From: Mongoliitalea lutea
GTDB taxonomy: Bacteria; Bacteroidota; Bacteroidia; Cytophagales; Cyclobacteriaceae
Length of the DNA stretch: 64,000 bases
Reading direction: 5' to 3'
Assembly: GCF_014652135.1 (NCBI RefSeq)
Contig: NZ_BMYF01000002.1
Coordinates: 1 to 64,000, forward strand
Position 1 is the first letter of the stretch; each line of letters opens with the position of its first letter. This document shows positions 48,065 to 57,024 of this stretch, piece by piece. The notes beneath the pieces were generated by a model. The model was not told the DNA's origin. It was given only the letters and a program-made list of their open reading frames with translations, and did not search any database. The position numbers and the translations under genes were made by a program.

Positions 48065-49108
48065 TTAGAATATTTTAGCTCGGTTGAGGGCTGCCTGATA
48101 CCTACGGGCATTGGCTAGATGATCATTGTAATTGGTAGCAAATGCATGATAGCCGGAGAAATCATCTTTTGCACAGAAATACAAATAGGAATGGGATTCA
48201 AAATTCAAAACCGCATCCAATGCTGAGATTTCTGGCAAATTGATAGGACCCGGAGGCAAGCCAGTGAATTTGTATGTATTGTATGGGCTGTCAATTTCTT
48301 TGTGGATATTCAACACCCGTTTGATTCCGAAATCCCCCAATGCAAACACCAAGGTAGGATCTGCCTGAAGGGGCATATTAATCCGAAGACGGTTCAAATA
48401 TACACCTGCTACCCGTGGGCGCTCATCACTTTTTTGGGTTTCTGCCTGAACAATGGATGCCAAGGTTGCTACTTGGATAGGCGTCAACCCCAGCTCAACC
48501 GCTTTTTGTTTTCGCTGATCCGTCCAAAAAGTCTGATACTCTCGATACATCCGGTCAAACAAGGACTCTGCACTGATGTTCCACCAGACCTCATAGGTGT
48601 TGGGGATAAACATCGCCATGATCGTTTCTTCTTCAAAACCAAATTTTCGGATATTGACCGAATCGAGTAATAAATCTAAAAACTGCTGTTCATTGACCTC
48701 GATGGTCCGGGTGATTTTCTCTGCTAAATCTTCTTTGGTTCGGACATTGTTGAAGGTAATGCGTTCCGGTGTCTGTGCACCTGAACGAAGCAATCGAACC
48801 AAATTCAGGTTATTCATTTTTGGTTGAATGGTGTATTTCCCAGGCTTTACAGCTTCCTGATAGCCCATAGTCTTCGATACAAAACCAAAAGTCAAGGCCT
48901 CCTGAATTACTTGATTGTCGTACAAGCTGTCCAATACCATTTGAAAAGTGGCATTGGTAGGAATGTATAAGGTGTAAGGACTGTCTTTATCCGTGAGTGC
49001 ATTGGGGCTGAAAAAAGCCTGGTAAAAATAAAAGGAAAAGGACGTCAACAATACTGAGAAAGTGACGATTAGTACCAGATAAACCTTTGTTTTTTTGTCC
49101 TCAAACAT
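48065..49108 (-). CDS. mltG: Endolytic murein transglycosylase MltG
   Basis: A 347-residue membrane-anchored lytic transglycosylase that cuts nascent glycan strands. One N-terminal span (about 9-29) is followed by a LysM-like region (SPYTLYIPTNATFQMVLDSLYDN, KPGKYTIQPKMNNLNLVRLL). The YceG catalytic domain contains FIPNTYEVWWN, ATLASIVQAETQKSDERPRVAGVYLNRLRINMPLQADPT with the catalytic Glu in QAET, and SPYNTYKFTGLPPGPINLPE. The ATG at 49108 (MFEDKKTK) is chosen over a start 18 codons upstream. That upstream extension overlaps a -7-like element (CAAAAATA on the plus strand, 49140-49147), so it would not be fully transcribed. Confidence 0.95.
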   Translation of the reverse strand: MFEDKKTKVYLVLIVTFSVLLTSFSFYFYQAFFSPNALTDKDSPYTLYIPTNATFQMVLDSLYDNQVIQEALTFGFVSKTMGYQEAVKPGKYTIQPKMNNLNLVRLLRSGAQTPERITFNNVRTKEDLAEKITRTIEVNEQQFLDLLLDSVNIRKFGFEEETIMAMFIPNTYEVWWNISAESLFDRMYREYQTFWTDQRKQKAVELGLTPIQVATLASIVQAETQKSDERPRVAGVYLNRLRINMPLQADPTLVFALGDFGIKRVLNIHKEIDSPYNTYKFTGLPPGPINLPEISALDAVLNFESHSYLYFCAKDDFSGYHAFATNYNDHLANARRYQAALNRAKIF

Positions 49109-49181
49109 GATTAAATGCCCAAATTTTCTTGATTGCTGGCAAAAATAGCGATTTTTGTCCATTGCATAACTACGTTAATTT

Positions 49182-49598
49182 GTGTCTCACGTTATACCGG
49201 TTACTTGTGGAATCATCCTTTGGAATGCTCGTGTGCTTTGTGTGCAGCGCAGTGAGTCCATGCATTTGCCCTTCAAATGGGAGTTTCCGGGTGGTAAAGT
49301 GGAACCTGAGGAAGATGAGCAGTCTTGCCTTCAACGGGAAATCTTGGAAGAGCTGGATTTAAGGATTGACATTATAGCATCCCTTACTCCTGTGGTTTAT
49401 CAGTATGCCGGTAAGTCGCCCATTCGTTTGATTCCCTTTATAGCAAGCTGTGTCCGTCCCCTCGTAAAACTACGTGAACACAGGGATTCAGCCTGGTTAG
49501 CACCTGAGGAATTACCGGATTTGGATTGGGCAGCAGCAGATATTCCTATTGTGGAGGAGTTTATGAATTGGTGGAAGGTGCACAAGCAACAAATTTAA
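49182..49598 (+). CDS. NUDIX hydrolase, MutT-like
   Basis: A 138-residue pyrophosphohydrolase. The Nudix box GGKVEPEEDEQSCLQREILEEL is present (G-x5-E-x7-RE-x2-EE), with Asp in place of the usual Gly near the end. The upstream KWEFPGGK and the late WLAPEELPDLDWAAADIPIVEEF match the (deoxy)nucleoside triphosphate pyrophosphohydrolase group that cleans oxidised nucleotides. The start is GTG at 49182, giving the natural MSHVIPVTCGIIL strand. It is divergent from mltG. Confidence 0.88.
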   Translation: MSHVIPVTCGIILWNARVLCVQRSESMHLPFKWEFPGGKVEPEEDEQSCLQREILEELDLRIDIIASLTPVVYQYAGKSPIRLIPFIASCVRPLVKLREHRDSAWLAPEELPDLDWAAADIPIVEEFMNWWKVHKQQI

Positions 49599-49604
49599 AT
49601 TTCG

Positions 49605-49612
49605 TATCTTTG
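49605..49612 (+). promoter_or_regulatory. -7 promoter element of the tsaC-like gene
   Basis: TATCTTTG followed by C fits TAnnTTTG. It lies 22 bases before the ATG at 49635 and 6 bases after the NUDIX stop. No TTTG is seen at the expected upstream distance. Confidence 0.5.
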
Positions 49613-49634
49613 CAAGCTCAAAAGTTGGAGTCCC

Positions 49635-50264
49635 ATGGCAGCTGAATTCATTAAGTTATATGCAGAAAATCCTGAAATACGCAAAATTGAGCGTATTGTG
49701 GATGTATTGAGAAATGGAGGGGTAATTATTTATCCTACAGATACTATTTATGGGATGGGCTGTGATATCCGTAATCAGCGAGCTATTGAGCGTGTAGCCC
49801 GTATTAAGGGTATCAATGTGAAAAAAAGTAACTTTTCCTTTATCTGTTACGATCTGAGCAATATTTCTGAATTTACCCGCGCCTTGAGCACGCCTGTTTT
49901 TAAGGTGATGAAAAAAACCTTGCCCGGTCCTTACACATTTATCCTAGAGGCAAATAATAATGTGCCCAAAATGCTCAATAGCAATAAAAAAACTGTGGGT
50001 ATCCGGGTGCCAGATCATGATATCCCCCGCTTGCTAGTGAAAGAATTGGGTTCGCCTATTATCACTACTTCTATACGAGATGAAGATGATGTGATTGAGT
50101 ACAGCACCGATCCTGAATTGATCTATGAAAAATACCGAGATTTAGTAGACATAGTCATCGATGGGGGCTATGGACAAAATGTGCCTTCCACTATTTTGGA
50201 TGGTACGTCCGGAGTTGTGGAATTGATCCGTGAAGGTTTGGGGCCTATTGATGAAATTCTTTGA
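49635..50264 (+). CDS. tsaC: L-threonylcarbamoyladenylate synthase
   Basis: A 209-residue YrdC/Sua5-fold protein. It makes threonylcarbamoyl-AMP for the t6A modification at position 37 of tRNAs that read ANN codons. Recognisable parts are VLRNGGVIIYPTDTIYGMGCDI, RVARIKGINVKKSNFSFICYDLSNIS, LPGPYTFILEAN, TVGIRVPDHDIPRLLV and STILDGTSGVVELIREG. It lacks the extra C-terminal Sua5 domain, so tsaC is the better name. It overlaps the WbqC gene start by one base. Confidence 0.92.
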   Translation: MAAEFIKLYAENPEIRKIERIVDVLRNGGVIIYPTDTIYGMGCDIRNQRAIERVARIKGINVKKSNFSFICYDLSNISEFTRALSTPVFKVMKKTLPGPYTFILEANNNVPKMLNSNKKTVGIRVPDHDIPRLLVKELGSPIITTSIRDEDDVIEYSTDPELIYEKYRDLVDIVIDGGYGQNVPSTILDGTSGVVELIREGLGPIDEIL

Positions 50265-50911
50265 TGCATACAGAAGCTACCACTGCCCTTATTGACGTAA
50301 GCTACCTTCCGAGACTGGAATTTTTTACGGCGATAGTTGATCAGCAAAAACTCGTTTTGGATGAGGATGCTATGTATCAAAAGCAATCTATTTTTAATCG
50401 TACCAATATCTTGTTAGCGAATAAGGTGGAATTATTATCCATTCCGGTCTATGGTGCACGTAAAAAGCAACGGTATAAAGAAGTAAAGATTGACTACAAT
50501 CAAAAATGGTTGCAAGTACATTTGCGGGGAATTCGAAGTGCTTATGGCAAGGCACCATTTTTTGAGTACTTCTTTCCAGAGTTGGAAGAGGAGTTTTTGA
50601 AAAAACCTGCCTTTTTGTGGGATTTGAATGAGTCCTTACTGACACTTTGTCTGAAACTTTCTAGAATCAACATCCCTATTGAAAAAAAATCCGTAAATAC
50701 CGAAGATCAAGATATCTTGGATTTGAGGGAGCTGACGCGGGAAAGAGCTGAATTTGCGGATAGAAAATATTATCAACCCCATGCATACCCCCAGCTTTTT
50801 GGTGCAGACTTTGTTCCTAACCTGAGTATCATCGATTTGTTGTTCTGTGAAGGACCCTCTGTTAAGAAAATATTGGAGCTTTCAAGAAAAAAAATAGTGA
50901 ACAATCTTTAA
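50264..50911 (+). CDS. WbqC-family protein
   Basis: A 215-residue protein of the WbqC family. It shows the N-terminal YLPRLEFFTAIVDQQKLVLDEDAMYQKQSIFNRTNIL, the basic KKQRYKEVKIDYNQKWLQVHLRGIRSAYGKAPFFEYFFPEL, and the late YPQLFGADFVPNLSIIDLLFCEGPSVKKIL. WbqC-like proteins occur in O-antigen and other glycan clusters and are suspected transferases, but no activity is firmly assigned. The ATG at 50264 shares one base with the tsaC stop. Confidence 0.88.
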   Translation: MHTEATTALIDVSYLPRLEFFTAIVDQQKLVLDEDAMYQKQSIFNRTNILLANKVELLSIPVYGARKKQRYKEVKIDYNQKWLQVHLRGIRSAYGKAPFFEYFFPELEEEFLKKPAFLWDLNESLLTLCLKLSRINIPIEKKSVNTEDQDILDLRELTRERAEFADRKYYQPHAYPQLFGADFVPNLSIIDLLFCEGPSVKKILELSRKKIVNNL

Positions 50912-50981
50912 AAGGATTGTGTTTTTAAAACAAATTCGGTAGTATTAGTACAGAATTCAACTTAATTCAGAAAGGAAATAC

Positions 50982-53516
50982 ATGGAAGCAAAATTTTCAA
51001 ACAGAGTTAAAGAGGTGATCTCCCTTAGTCGCGAAGAAGCTTTGCGTTTGGGGCATGATTACATTGGCACAGAGCACCTCTTGCTGGGCATGATCCGAGA
51101 AGGAGAAGGAGTGGCTGTTTCCATACTTAAAAAACTAGGAGTTCCTCTAGATGAGCTCCGCAATGCGATTGAGCGAGCAGTGAAAGGTACTGCTAGCCAC
51201 AATGTGAAAAATCTCGCCAATATTCCCTTGACAAGGCAATCTGAGAAAGTTTTGAAAATTACATACTTGGAGGCTAAAATTTTCAAGAGTCAATTGATTG
51301 GTACAGAACACTTATTGTTGTCCATCTTACGCGATGAAGACAATATAGCAACACAGATCCTGCATAAATTTGACACGACTTATGATACGGTCAAAGAGAT
51401 GTTGGAATTTCAGACCGATTCTGGACCAAGAGGCAAAGCAGAAGCTGATGATCCGGATGATGACAGCTCCAAATTATTTGGAGGTGCTTCGGGCAGTGGT
51501 TCAAGTTCAGGTGCCTCCAAAGGTGGTGCTGAAAAATCCCGTACCCCAGTTTTGGATAACTTCGGAAGAGACCTGACCAAAATGGCCGAGGACGATAAGT
51601 TGGATCCAATCATCGGTAGAGAAAAGGAAATTGAGCGTGTAGCACAGATCCTCTCCAGAAGAAAGAAAAACAATCCAATTTTGATTGGTGAGCCAGGTGT
51701 AGGTAAAACTGCGATTGCAGAAGGTCTTGCCTTAAGAATTGTTCAGAAAAAAGTTTCCCGTGTCTTGTTCAATAAGCGAGTGGTAACTTTGGATTTGGCT
51801 TCTTTGGTAGCAGGTACTAAGTATAGAGGACAGTTTGAGGAGCGAATGAAAGCCGTCATGAATGAATTGGAAAAATCACCGAATGTGATTCTATTCATAG
51901 ATGAGTTGCACACCATTGTGGGTGCCGGTGGAGCAAGCGGTTCCTTGGATGCTTCCAACATGTTTAAACCTGCACTTGCAAGAGGAGAAATTCAATGCAT
52001 TGGTGCGACCACTTTGGATGAATATAGACAGTACATCGAAAAAGATGGAGCACTTGCTAGAAGATTCCAAATGGTCATGGTGGATGCTACATCTCCGGAA
52101 GAAACTGTTCAAATCTTAAACAATATCAAAGATAAGTACGAGGATCATCACAATGTGATTTACACAGACGAAGCTATTGAAGCTTGTGTGAAATTGTCTG
52201 ATCGCTACATTTCTGATAGATTCTTACCGGATAAGGCGATTGATATCTTGGATGAAGCTGGTGCACGTGTGCATATCAACAATATCCATGTTCCGGAAGA
52301 TATCCTAAAACTGGAAGCAGAAGTAGAGCACATCAAAATTGAGAAAAATCGTGTCGTAAAAAGTCAGAAATACGAAGAAGCGGCTCAATTGAGAGATAAA
52401 GAGAAGAAATTATTGGAGCAGTTGGAGACTGCTAAGCAGAAGTGGGAAGAGGAAAGCAAAACCAAACGCTATAAAGTTGATGAAGAAAATGTAGCAGAGG
52501 TTATTGCCATGATGACGGGTATCCCTGCCAAAAGAATTGCCCAAAAAGAAGGAGCTAAACTCCTCAACATGGGTGAAGATCTCAAAGCAAAAGTTATTGG
52601 TCAGGAAGAGGCAATCAAAAAGCTTACGAAAGCTATCCAACGTACAAGAGTGGGATTGAAAGATCCTAAGAAGCCAATTGGTTCATTCATCTTCCTTGGT
52701 CCAACAGGAGTTGGTAAGACGGAATTAGCCAAAATGCTTGCTACCTATTTGTTTGACAAAGAGGACTCGTTGGTAAGAATCGATATGTCTGAATATATGG
52801 AGAAATTCTCTGTATCCAGACTGGTAGGAGCGCCTCCGGGATACGTGGGTTATGAAGAGGGTGGTCAGTTAACAGAGAAAGTTAGAAGAAAACCTTACTC
52901 CGTTGTTTTGCTGGATGAGATTGAAAAAGCCCACCCAGATGTATTCAATATTCTCTTGCAGGTATTGGATGATGGAATCTTGACCGATGGATTGGGTAGA
53001 AGAGTTGATTTCAGAAATACGATCATCATCATGACTTCCAATATTGGTGTGAGAGACTTGAAGGATTTTGGTGCAGGCATTGGTTTCGCTTCCAAATCTA
53101 AACAAGAAAGTATGGATGAGGTGATGAAATCAACTATCCAAAGTGCTTTGAAAAAAGCATTCAGTCCTGAATTCTTGAATAGATTGGACGATGTGGTTGT
53201 TTTCAATTCTCTAGAGAAATCTCATATTCATCAAATCATTGATATCAGCTTGAACAAATTGTTTAGCAGGATCACTGATTTGGGTTATGCCATCGAATTG
53301 ACGGATAAAGCCAAAGATTTCTTAGCAGAAAAAGGCTACGATAAGCAATATGGCGCAAGACCACTCAATAGAGCGATTCAAAAATACTTAGAAGACGCAC
53401 TAGCAGAGGAAATCCTGAAAGGTGAATTATCCGAAGGAGATATTATCACGGCAGATTATCCTGGAGAAGGAGAATCGCTAGTGATATCAGTGAAAAAACA
53501 GGAAAGTGCTTCCTAA
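50982..53516 (+). CDS. clpC: ATP-dependent Clp protease ATPase subunit ClpC
   Basis: An 844-residue AAA+ unfoldase feeding ClpP. Two N-terminal Clp-N repeats (about 4-75 and 80-145) are followed by a Gly/Ser-rich linker. D1 carries Walker A GEPGVGKT and Walker B FIDELH. The middle domain includes the UVR motif KSQKYEEAAQLRDKEKKL, and D2 carries GPTGVGKTELAK and LLDEIEKAH. The sequence between D2 motifs (LDRLDDVV-like NRLDDVVVF) and the C-terminus are normal. It is a lone gene with a strong terminator immediately after it. Confidence 0.97.
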   Translation: MEAKFSNRVKEVISLSREEALRLGHDYIGTEHLLLGMIREGEGVAVSILKKLGVPLDELRNAIERAVKGTASHNVKNLANIPLTRQSEKVLKITYLEAKIFKSQLIGTEHLLLSILRDEDNIATQILHKFDTTYDTVKEMLEFQTDSGPRGKAEADDPDDDSSKLFGGASGSGSSSGASKGGAEKSRTPVLDNFGRDLTKMAEDDKLDPIIGREKEIERVAQILSRRKKNNPILIGEPGVGKTAIAEGLALRIVQKKVSRVLFNKRVVTLDLASLVAGTKYRGQFEERMKAVMNELEKSPNVILFIDELHTIVGAGGASGSLDASNMFKPALARGEIQCIGATTLDEYRQYIEKDGALARRFQMVMVDATSPEETVQILNNIKDKYEDHHNVIYTDEAIEACVKLSDRYISDRFLPDKAIDILDEAGARVHINNIHVPEDILKLEAEVEHIKIEKNRVVKSQKYEEAAQLRDKEKKLLEQLETAKQKWEEESKTKRYKVDEENVAEVIAMMTGIPAKRIAQKEGAKLLNMGEDLKAKVIGQEEAIKKLTKAIQRTRVGLKDPKKPIGSFIFLGPTGVGKTELAKMLATYLFDKEDSLVRIDMSEYMEKFSVSRLVGAPPGYVGYEEGGQLTEKVRRKPYSVVLLDEIEKAHPDVFNILLQVLDDGILTDGLGRRVDFRNTIIIMTSNIGVRDLKDFGAGIGFASKSKQESMDEVMKSTIQSALKKAFSPEFLNRLDDVVVFNSLEKSHIHQIIDISLNKLFSRITDLGYAIELTDKAKDFLAEKGYDKQYGARPLNRAIQKYLEDALAEEILKGELSEGDIITADYPGEGESLVISVKKQESAS

Positions 53517-53523
53517 ATATCTT

Positions 53524-53550
53524 AGCCCGGGTTATCCCGGGCTTTTTTTT
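53524..53550 (+). terminator. Terminator of clpC
   Basis: AGCCCGGG (53524-53531) and CCCGGGCT (53536-53543) flank TTAT and run directly into eight T residues. It lies 7 bases after the clpC stop. Confidence 0.92.
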
Positions 53551-53606
53551 AACAAAAAATAACCGAATACCGCATATTTTGGCGCCTCAATTGCGTTACA
53601 GTCTTC

Positions 53607-54521
53607 ATGGTCCGCATCAAAAAATTATTCTTCAAACTCTTTTTAATTGGCTTGGCATTTCCTTTTTGGATTTCTCAAAAGGTGCCTCAAACCAAGAATC
53701 TACCCATGATTCCAGAATACCAGGATTCTCTGTATTCTGGTCCAAAAAGTATGGGAAAGTTAGAAAACCCTAAAATTGATGAAGCTAGTGGATTGGCTTT
53801 TTCCCGTACACATCAAGGATTAATGTACACCCATAATGATAGCGGTGGCAAGCCTCATGTATTTGTGATTGATACCTTAGGGAAAAGTGTTGCCACAATT
53901 AAGCTGAAAGGGGTACGGAATCGTGATTGGGAAGATATAGCCGTAGGACCGGGCCCTAAAAAAGGGGTGAACTATATCTATGTGGGTGAGATTGGAGATA
54001 ATGATGCAAAGTTTGATGAAATCATGATTTACCGCTTTCCTGAACCATCAAATTTTCAGGAGGAAGTAGAAGTAGTGCCTGAAATGCTCGTGCTTACCTA
54101 TCCCGACGGGCCAAAAGATGCCGAAACATTGATGGTGGATCCTATTTCTCAGGATGTATATATTTTGTCGAAAAGAGACAGTGCCAATATCCTGTATAAA
54201 GTAACGCAGGAAGACTTCAAGCAGGATACCGTTGTGTTGAAGCGAATACTTGAGTTACCATTTACCATGTCTGTTGCGGGGGATATCAGTGCTTGTGGTA
54301 CAAAAATTCTCGTGAAAAATTATTTGATGGTATTTTATTGGGAGCGAAAGGCAGGAGAGACTGTGGAGGAGGCCATGGCTAGAGATCCTTTGATTCTACC
54401 CTATAAGCCAGAACCACAGGGAGAGGCTATTGCCTGGCATCCTTCGGTAGATAGCTATGTAACTCTAAGTGAAAAGCGCTTTAATATCTGGCCCGAACTG
54501 TATCGGTATACCAAAAAATAG
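53607..54521 (+). CDS. Probable beta-propeller exported protein, paralogue of 43100-44074
   Basis: A 304-residue protein with an N-terminal hydrophobic segment (LFFKLFLIGLAFPFWIS) and no lipobox Cys, so it is secreted or membrane-tethered. It shares the whole motif series of the protein at 43100-44074: EASGLAFSRTHQGLMYTHNDSGG, RNRDWEDIAVGPGPKKGVNYIYVGEIGDND, IYRFPEP, DAETLMVDPISQDVYILSKRD and EPQGEAIAWHPSVDSYVTLSE. The two are clear paralogues 10 kb apart. The function is unknown. It lies 25 bases upstream of ctlX; an operon is possible, but ctlX may have its own start signal (TAATTTCG near 54523). Confidence 0.8.
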   Translation: MVRIKKLFFKLFLIGLAFPFWISQKVPQTKNLPMIPEYQDSLYSGPKSMGKLENPKIDEASGLAFSRTHQGLMYTHNDSGGKPHVFVIDTLGKSVATIKLKGVRNRDWEDIAVGPGPKKGVNYIYVGEIGDNDAKFDEIMIYRFPEPSNFQEEVEVVPEMLVLTYPDGPKDAETLMVDPISQDVYILSKRDSANILYKVTQEDFKQDTVVLKRILELPFTMSVAGDISACGTKILVKNYLMVFYWERKAGETVEEAMARDPLILPYKPEPQGEAIAWHPSVDSYVTLSEKRFNIWPELYRYTKK

Positions 54522-54546
54522 CTAATTTCGTAGCAAATCAGCAATT

Positions 54547-55482
54547 ATGAGCCAGCAGACCAGTGCGACCATCCTGATGGTCAGACCATCCAATTTCGGA
54601 TTCAATCCAGAAACCGCTTCCAATAACTTTTATCAAAAGGAGGATGAGCGCTCTGCACAGGAAATCAATGCTTTGGCAGTGGATGAATTTGATGGATTTG
54701 TCGCCCTACTTCGGTCCAAAGGAGTTTCGGTGATTGTGGTAGAAGACACCCACACTCCCGTAAAGACAGATGCTGTTTTTCCAAACAACTGGTTCAGTAC
54801 CCATGATGATGGACGGGTGATTTTGTATCCTATGTTTTCTCCCAACAGGCGTTTGGAGCGTAGAAAGGATGTTATAGAGTTGCTCATCAATGGTGGGTTT
54901 AAGGTAGATGAGATCATTGATTTAAGTTTTTTCGAGCAAGATGAGCAGTACTTGGAAGGTACAGGTAGCTTGATACTGGATCGTGTCAATCATGTATGTT
55001 ATGCCTGTAGATCTGTGAGGACACATTCAATGCCATTGGAGTATTTTGGCAGATTAATGGATTATGAAATAATTGAGTTTGATGCAGTGCAGGAAATCAA
55101 TGGACAAATGAGCCCTATTTATCATACCAATGTCATGATGCATGTAGGCTCGGATTTGGCAATCATTTGTTTAGAGAGTATTCCTTCCGCGGCAGAGCGA
55201 TTGCAAGTTCAGGTGTATTTGGAGAAGACCGGTAAAAAGATTGTACCGATTACGGCCAAACAAAAATTTGAGTTTGCAGGCAATATGTTGGAAGTACAGA
55301 ATGCACAGGGTAAAAAGTTTACCGTCATGTCTAAAGCTGCTTTCAATTCCCTCAGTAGTGCTCAGATTCAGACCATTGAACGCTTTACTGAGATTATTGC
55401 GCCAGAGATTCCTACGATTGAAAAATTAGGAGGAGGAAGTGCACGTTGTATGATGGCTGAGATATTTTTGCCCTTAGTGTAA
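54547..55482 (+). CDS. ctlX: Citrulline utilisation hydrolase CtlX
   Basis: A 311-residue member of the guanidino-group-modifying superfamily (arginine deiminase fold). Motifs match CtlX: MVRPSNFGFNPETASNNFYQ near the start, VFPNNWFSTHDDG, YLEGTGSLILD, MSPIYHTNVMMHVG carrying the catalytic His, and the C-terminal GGGSARCMMAE with the catalytic Cys301. The enzyme hydrolyses citrulline to ornithine in characterised relatives. Its 3' end overlaps the convergent SulP gene by 9 bases. Confidence 0.88.
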   Translation: MSQQTSATILMVRPSNFGFNPETASNNFYQKEDERSAQEINALAVDEFDGFVALLRSKGVSVIVVEDTHTPVKTDAVFPNNWFSTHDDGRVILYPMFSPNRRLERRKDVIELLINGGFKVDEIIDLSFFEQDEQYLEGTGSLILDRVNHVCYACRSVRTHSMPLEYFGRLMDYEIIEFDAVQEINGQMSPIYHTNVMMHVGSDLAIICLESIPSAAERLQVQVYLEKTGKKIVPITAKQKFEFAGNMLEVQNAQGKKFTVMSKAAFNSLSSAQIQTIERFTEIIAPEIPTIEKLGGGSARCMMAEIFLPLV

Positions 55483-57015
55483 GTCACTGACGGAAACCTG
55501 TTCGATTTGGATCGTTTCTACAACAATGTTTTTGGATTGGGCCGACACTTTGAAATTTTCGATAACCTCTAAAACATCGTAGTCTATAACTTTCGACTTA
55601 GAACCATCAATAATCACTTTGCGGTCTGCGGGAATTTCATTGAGCGCTTTGATAAGTGCTCCTTTATTTAAAAAACTCACCTCTTCTGAAAGTGTGATAT
55701 GGATAACTTTTCCATCATCATCAATCCGCTCTTCCATAAAGTAGGAGTTTCGAAGATTGGCGAGAAGGATAAATATGATCGATACAGCAATCCCTAATCC
55801 TATTCCAAATAACAGGTCCAAGAAAACTACTCCAAAAACTGTGATTACAAATGGCAGAAACTGATTCCAGCCCAGTTTGGCTTGTTGCTTAAATAGGGAT
55901 ACCCGTGTAAGCTTATAACCTACCATGACCAAAATAGCTGCTAAGCTCGCTAAAGGAATTAGATTTAAGATACTCGGAATCAAAAGGACAGTGCCAAGCA
56001 AAAGGAAACCATGGATAATTGCTGAAAGCTTCGTATGAGCACCTGCACTGATATTGGCAGAACTTCTTACAATAACAGCGGTCAGCGGTAATCCTCCAAT
56101 TAATCCGTTAATGATATTGCCAATTCCCTGAGCAAAAAGTTCCTGATTGGGAGGGGAAATCCGTTTGTAGGGGTCGATTTTATCTGCTGCTTCCAAACTC
56201 AACAGTGTTTCCAAACTGGCTATCACCGCGATGGTAATTGCAACTACCCACAACTTTCTTGTGAAGATTCCTGAAAAATCCGGGGTAGAAAACAAACCTA
56301 CAAAATCATTCCAAGAGCCGGCTTTTGGAAGTGTTACCCGCAGGGCTTCATCTAAGAGAAGGCTGGGAAGAAAAAGCCTGAATCCTTCATTTAGCAATAT
56401 ACCAGACAGAACAACAAGTAAAGGTGCAGGGACAGCTTTTCTAAAAGACTTTTCCTTGCTACTTTTTCTGTCCCAAAGAATCAAAATGCTGATAGAAACT
56501 ACAGCGATGATGAAGGCTCCTGGATTTACTTGGGTAGGTTCCGAACCGAAAATCTCAAATGGATTGAGGTAGGTCAACTGTTCTAACTTGCCAAATCCTA
56601 AGAGATATGGCGATTGTTTCATCACAAGGATAATTCCAATACCAGCCAACATTCCTTTGATCACAGAAGTCGGAAAGAAATAGCCAATCACTCCGGCCCT
56701 TGCTACGGAGAGAATCAGTTGAATAATTCCCGCTAAAATTACCGCAGCCAAGAAACTTTCGAAACTTCCCAAATCGTTGATTGCGGCATATACAATTACT
56801 GTCAATCCGGCAGCCGGTCCTGATACAGATGTGTGCGAACCCGATAATAAACCTACCACTACACCACCGACAATCCCTGCGATAATCCCGGAAAAAAGCG
56901 GAGCTCCAGAAGCCAAGGCAATTCCCAAACATAATGGTAAGGCAACTAAAAACACCACCAACCCCGAAGGGAGGTCTTTAGAGAAGTGTTTGAAGAGGTC
57001 CTTACCTCCAATCAT
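55474..57015 (-). CDS. SulP-family anion transporter
   Basis: A 513-residue transporter with about 11-12 spans and a C-terminal STAS domain (about 425-513: VIHITLSEEVSFLNKGALIKALNEIPADRKVIIDGSKSKVIDYDVLEVIENF). The N-terminal motif SGLVVFLVALPLCLGIALASGAPLFSGIIAG and the GLIGGLPLTAVIVRSSANISAGAHTKLSAI segment mark the group that includes bicarbonate and sulphate carriers. Which anion is carried cannot be told from the sequence. It lies 9 bases downstream of purB and is probably co-transcribed with it; its 3' end overlaps ctlX. Confidence 0.92.
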   Translation of the reverse strand: MIGGKDLFKHFSKDLPSGLVVFLVALPLCLGIALASGAPLFSGIIAGIVGGVVVGLLSGSHTSVSGPAAGLTVIVYAAINDLGSFESFLAAVILAGIIQLILSVARAGVIGYFFPTSVIKGMLAGIGIILVMKQSPYLLGFGKLEQLTYLNPFEIFGSEPTQVNPGAFIIAVVSISILILWDRKSSKEKSFRKAVPAPLLVVLSGILLNEGFRLFLPSLLLDEALRVTLPKAGSWNDFVGLFSTPDFSGIFTRKLWVVAITIAVIASLETLLSLEAADKIDPYKRISPPNQELFAQGIGNIINGLIGGLPLTAVIVRSSANISAGAHTKLSAIIHGFLLLGTVLLIPSILNLIPLASLAAILVMVGYKLTRVSLFKQQAKLGWNQFLPFVITVFGVVFLDLLFGIGLGIAVSIIFILLANLRNSYFMEERIDDDGKVIHITLSEEVSFLNKGALIKALNEIPADRKVIIDGSKSKVIDYDVLEVIENFKVSAQSKNIVVETIQIEQVSVSDLH

Positions 57016-57024
57016 GGCAGTGTT

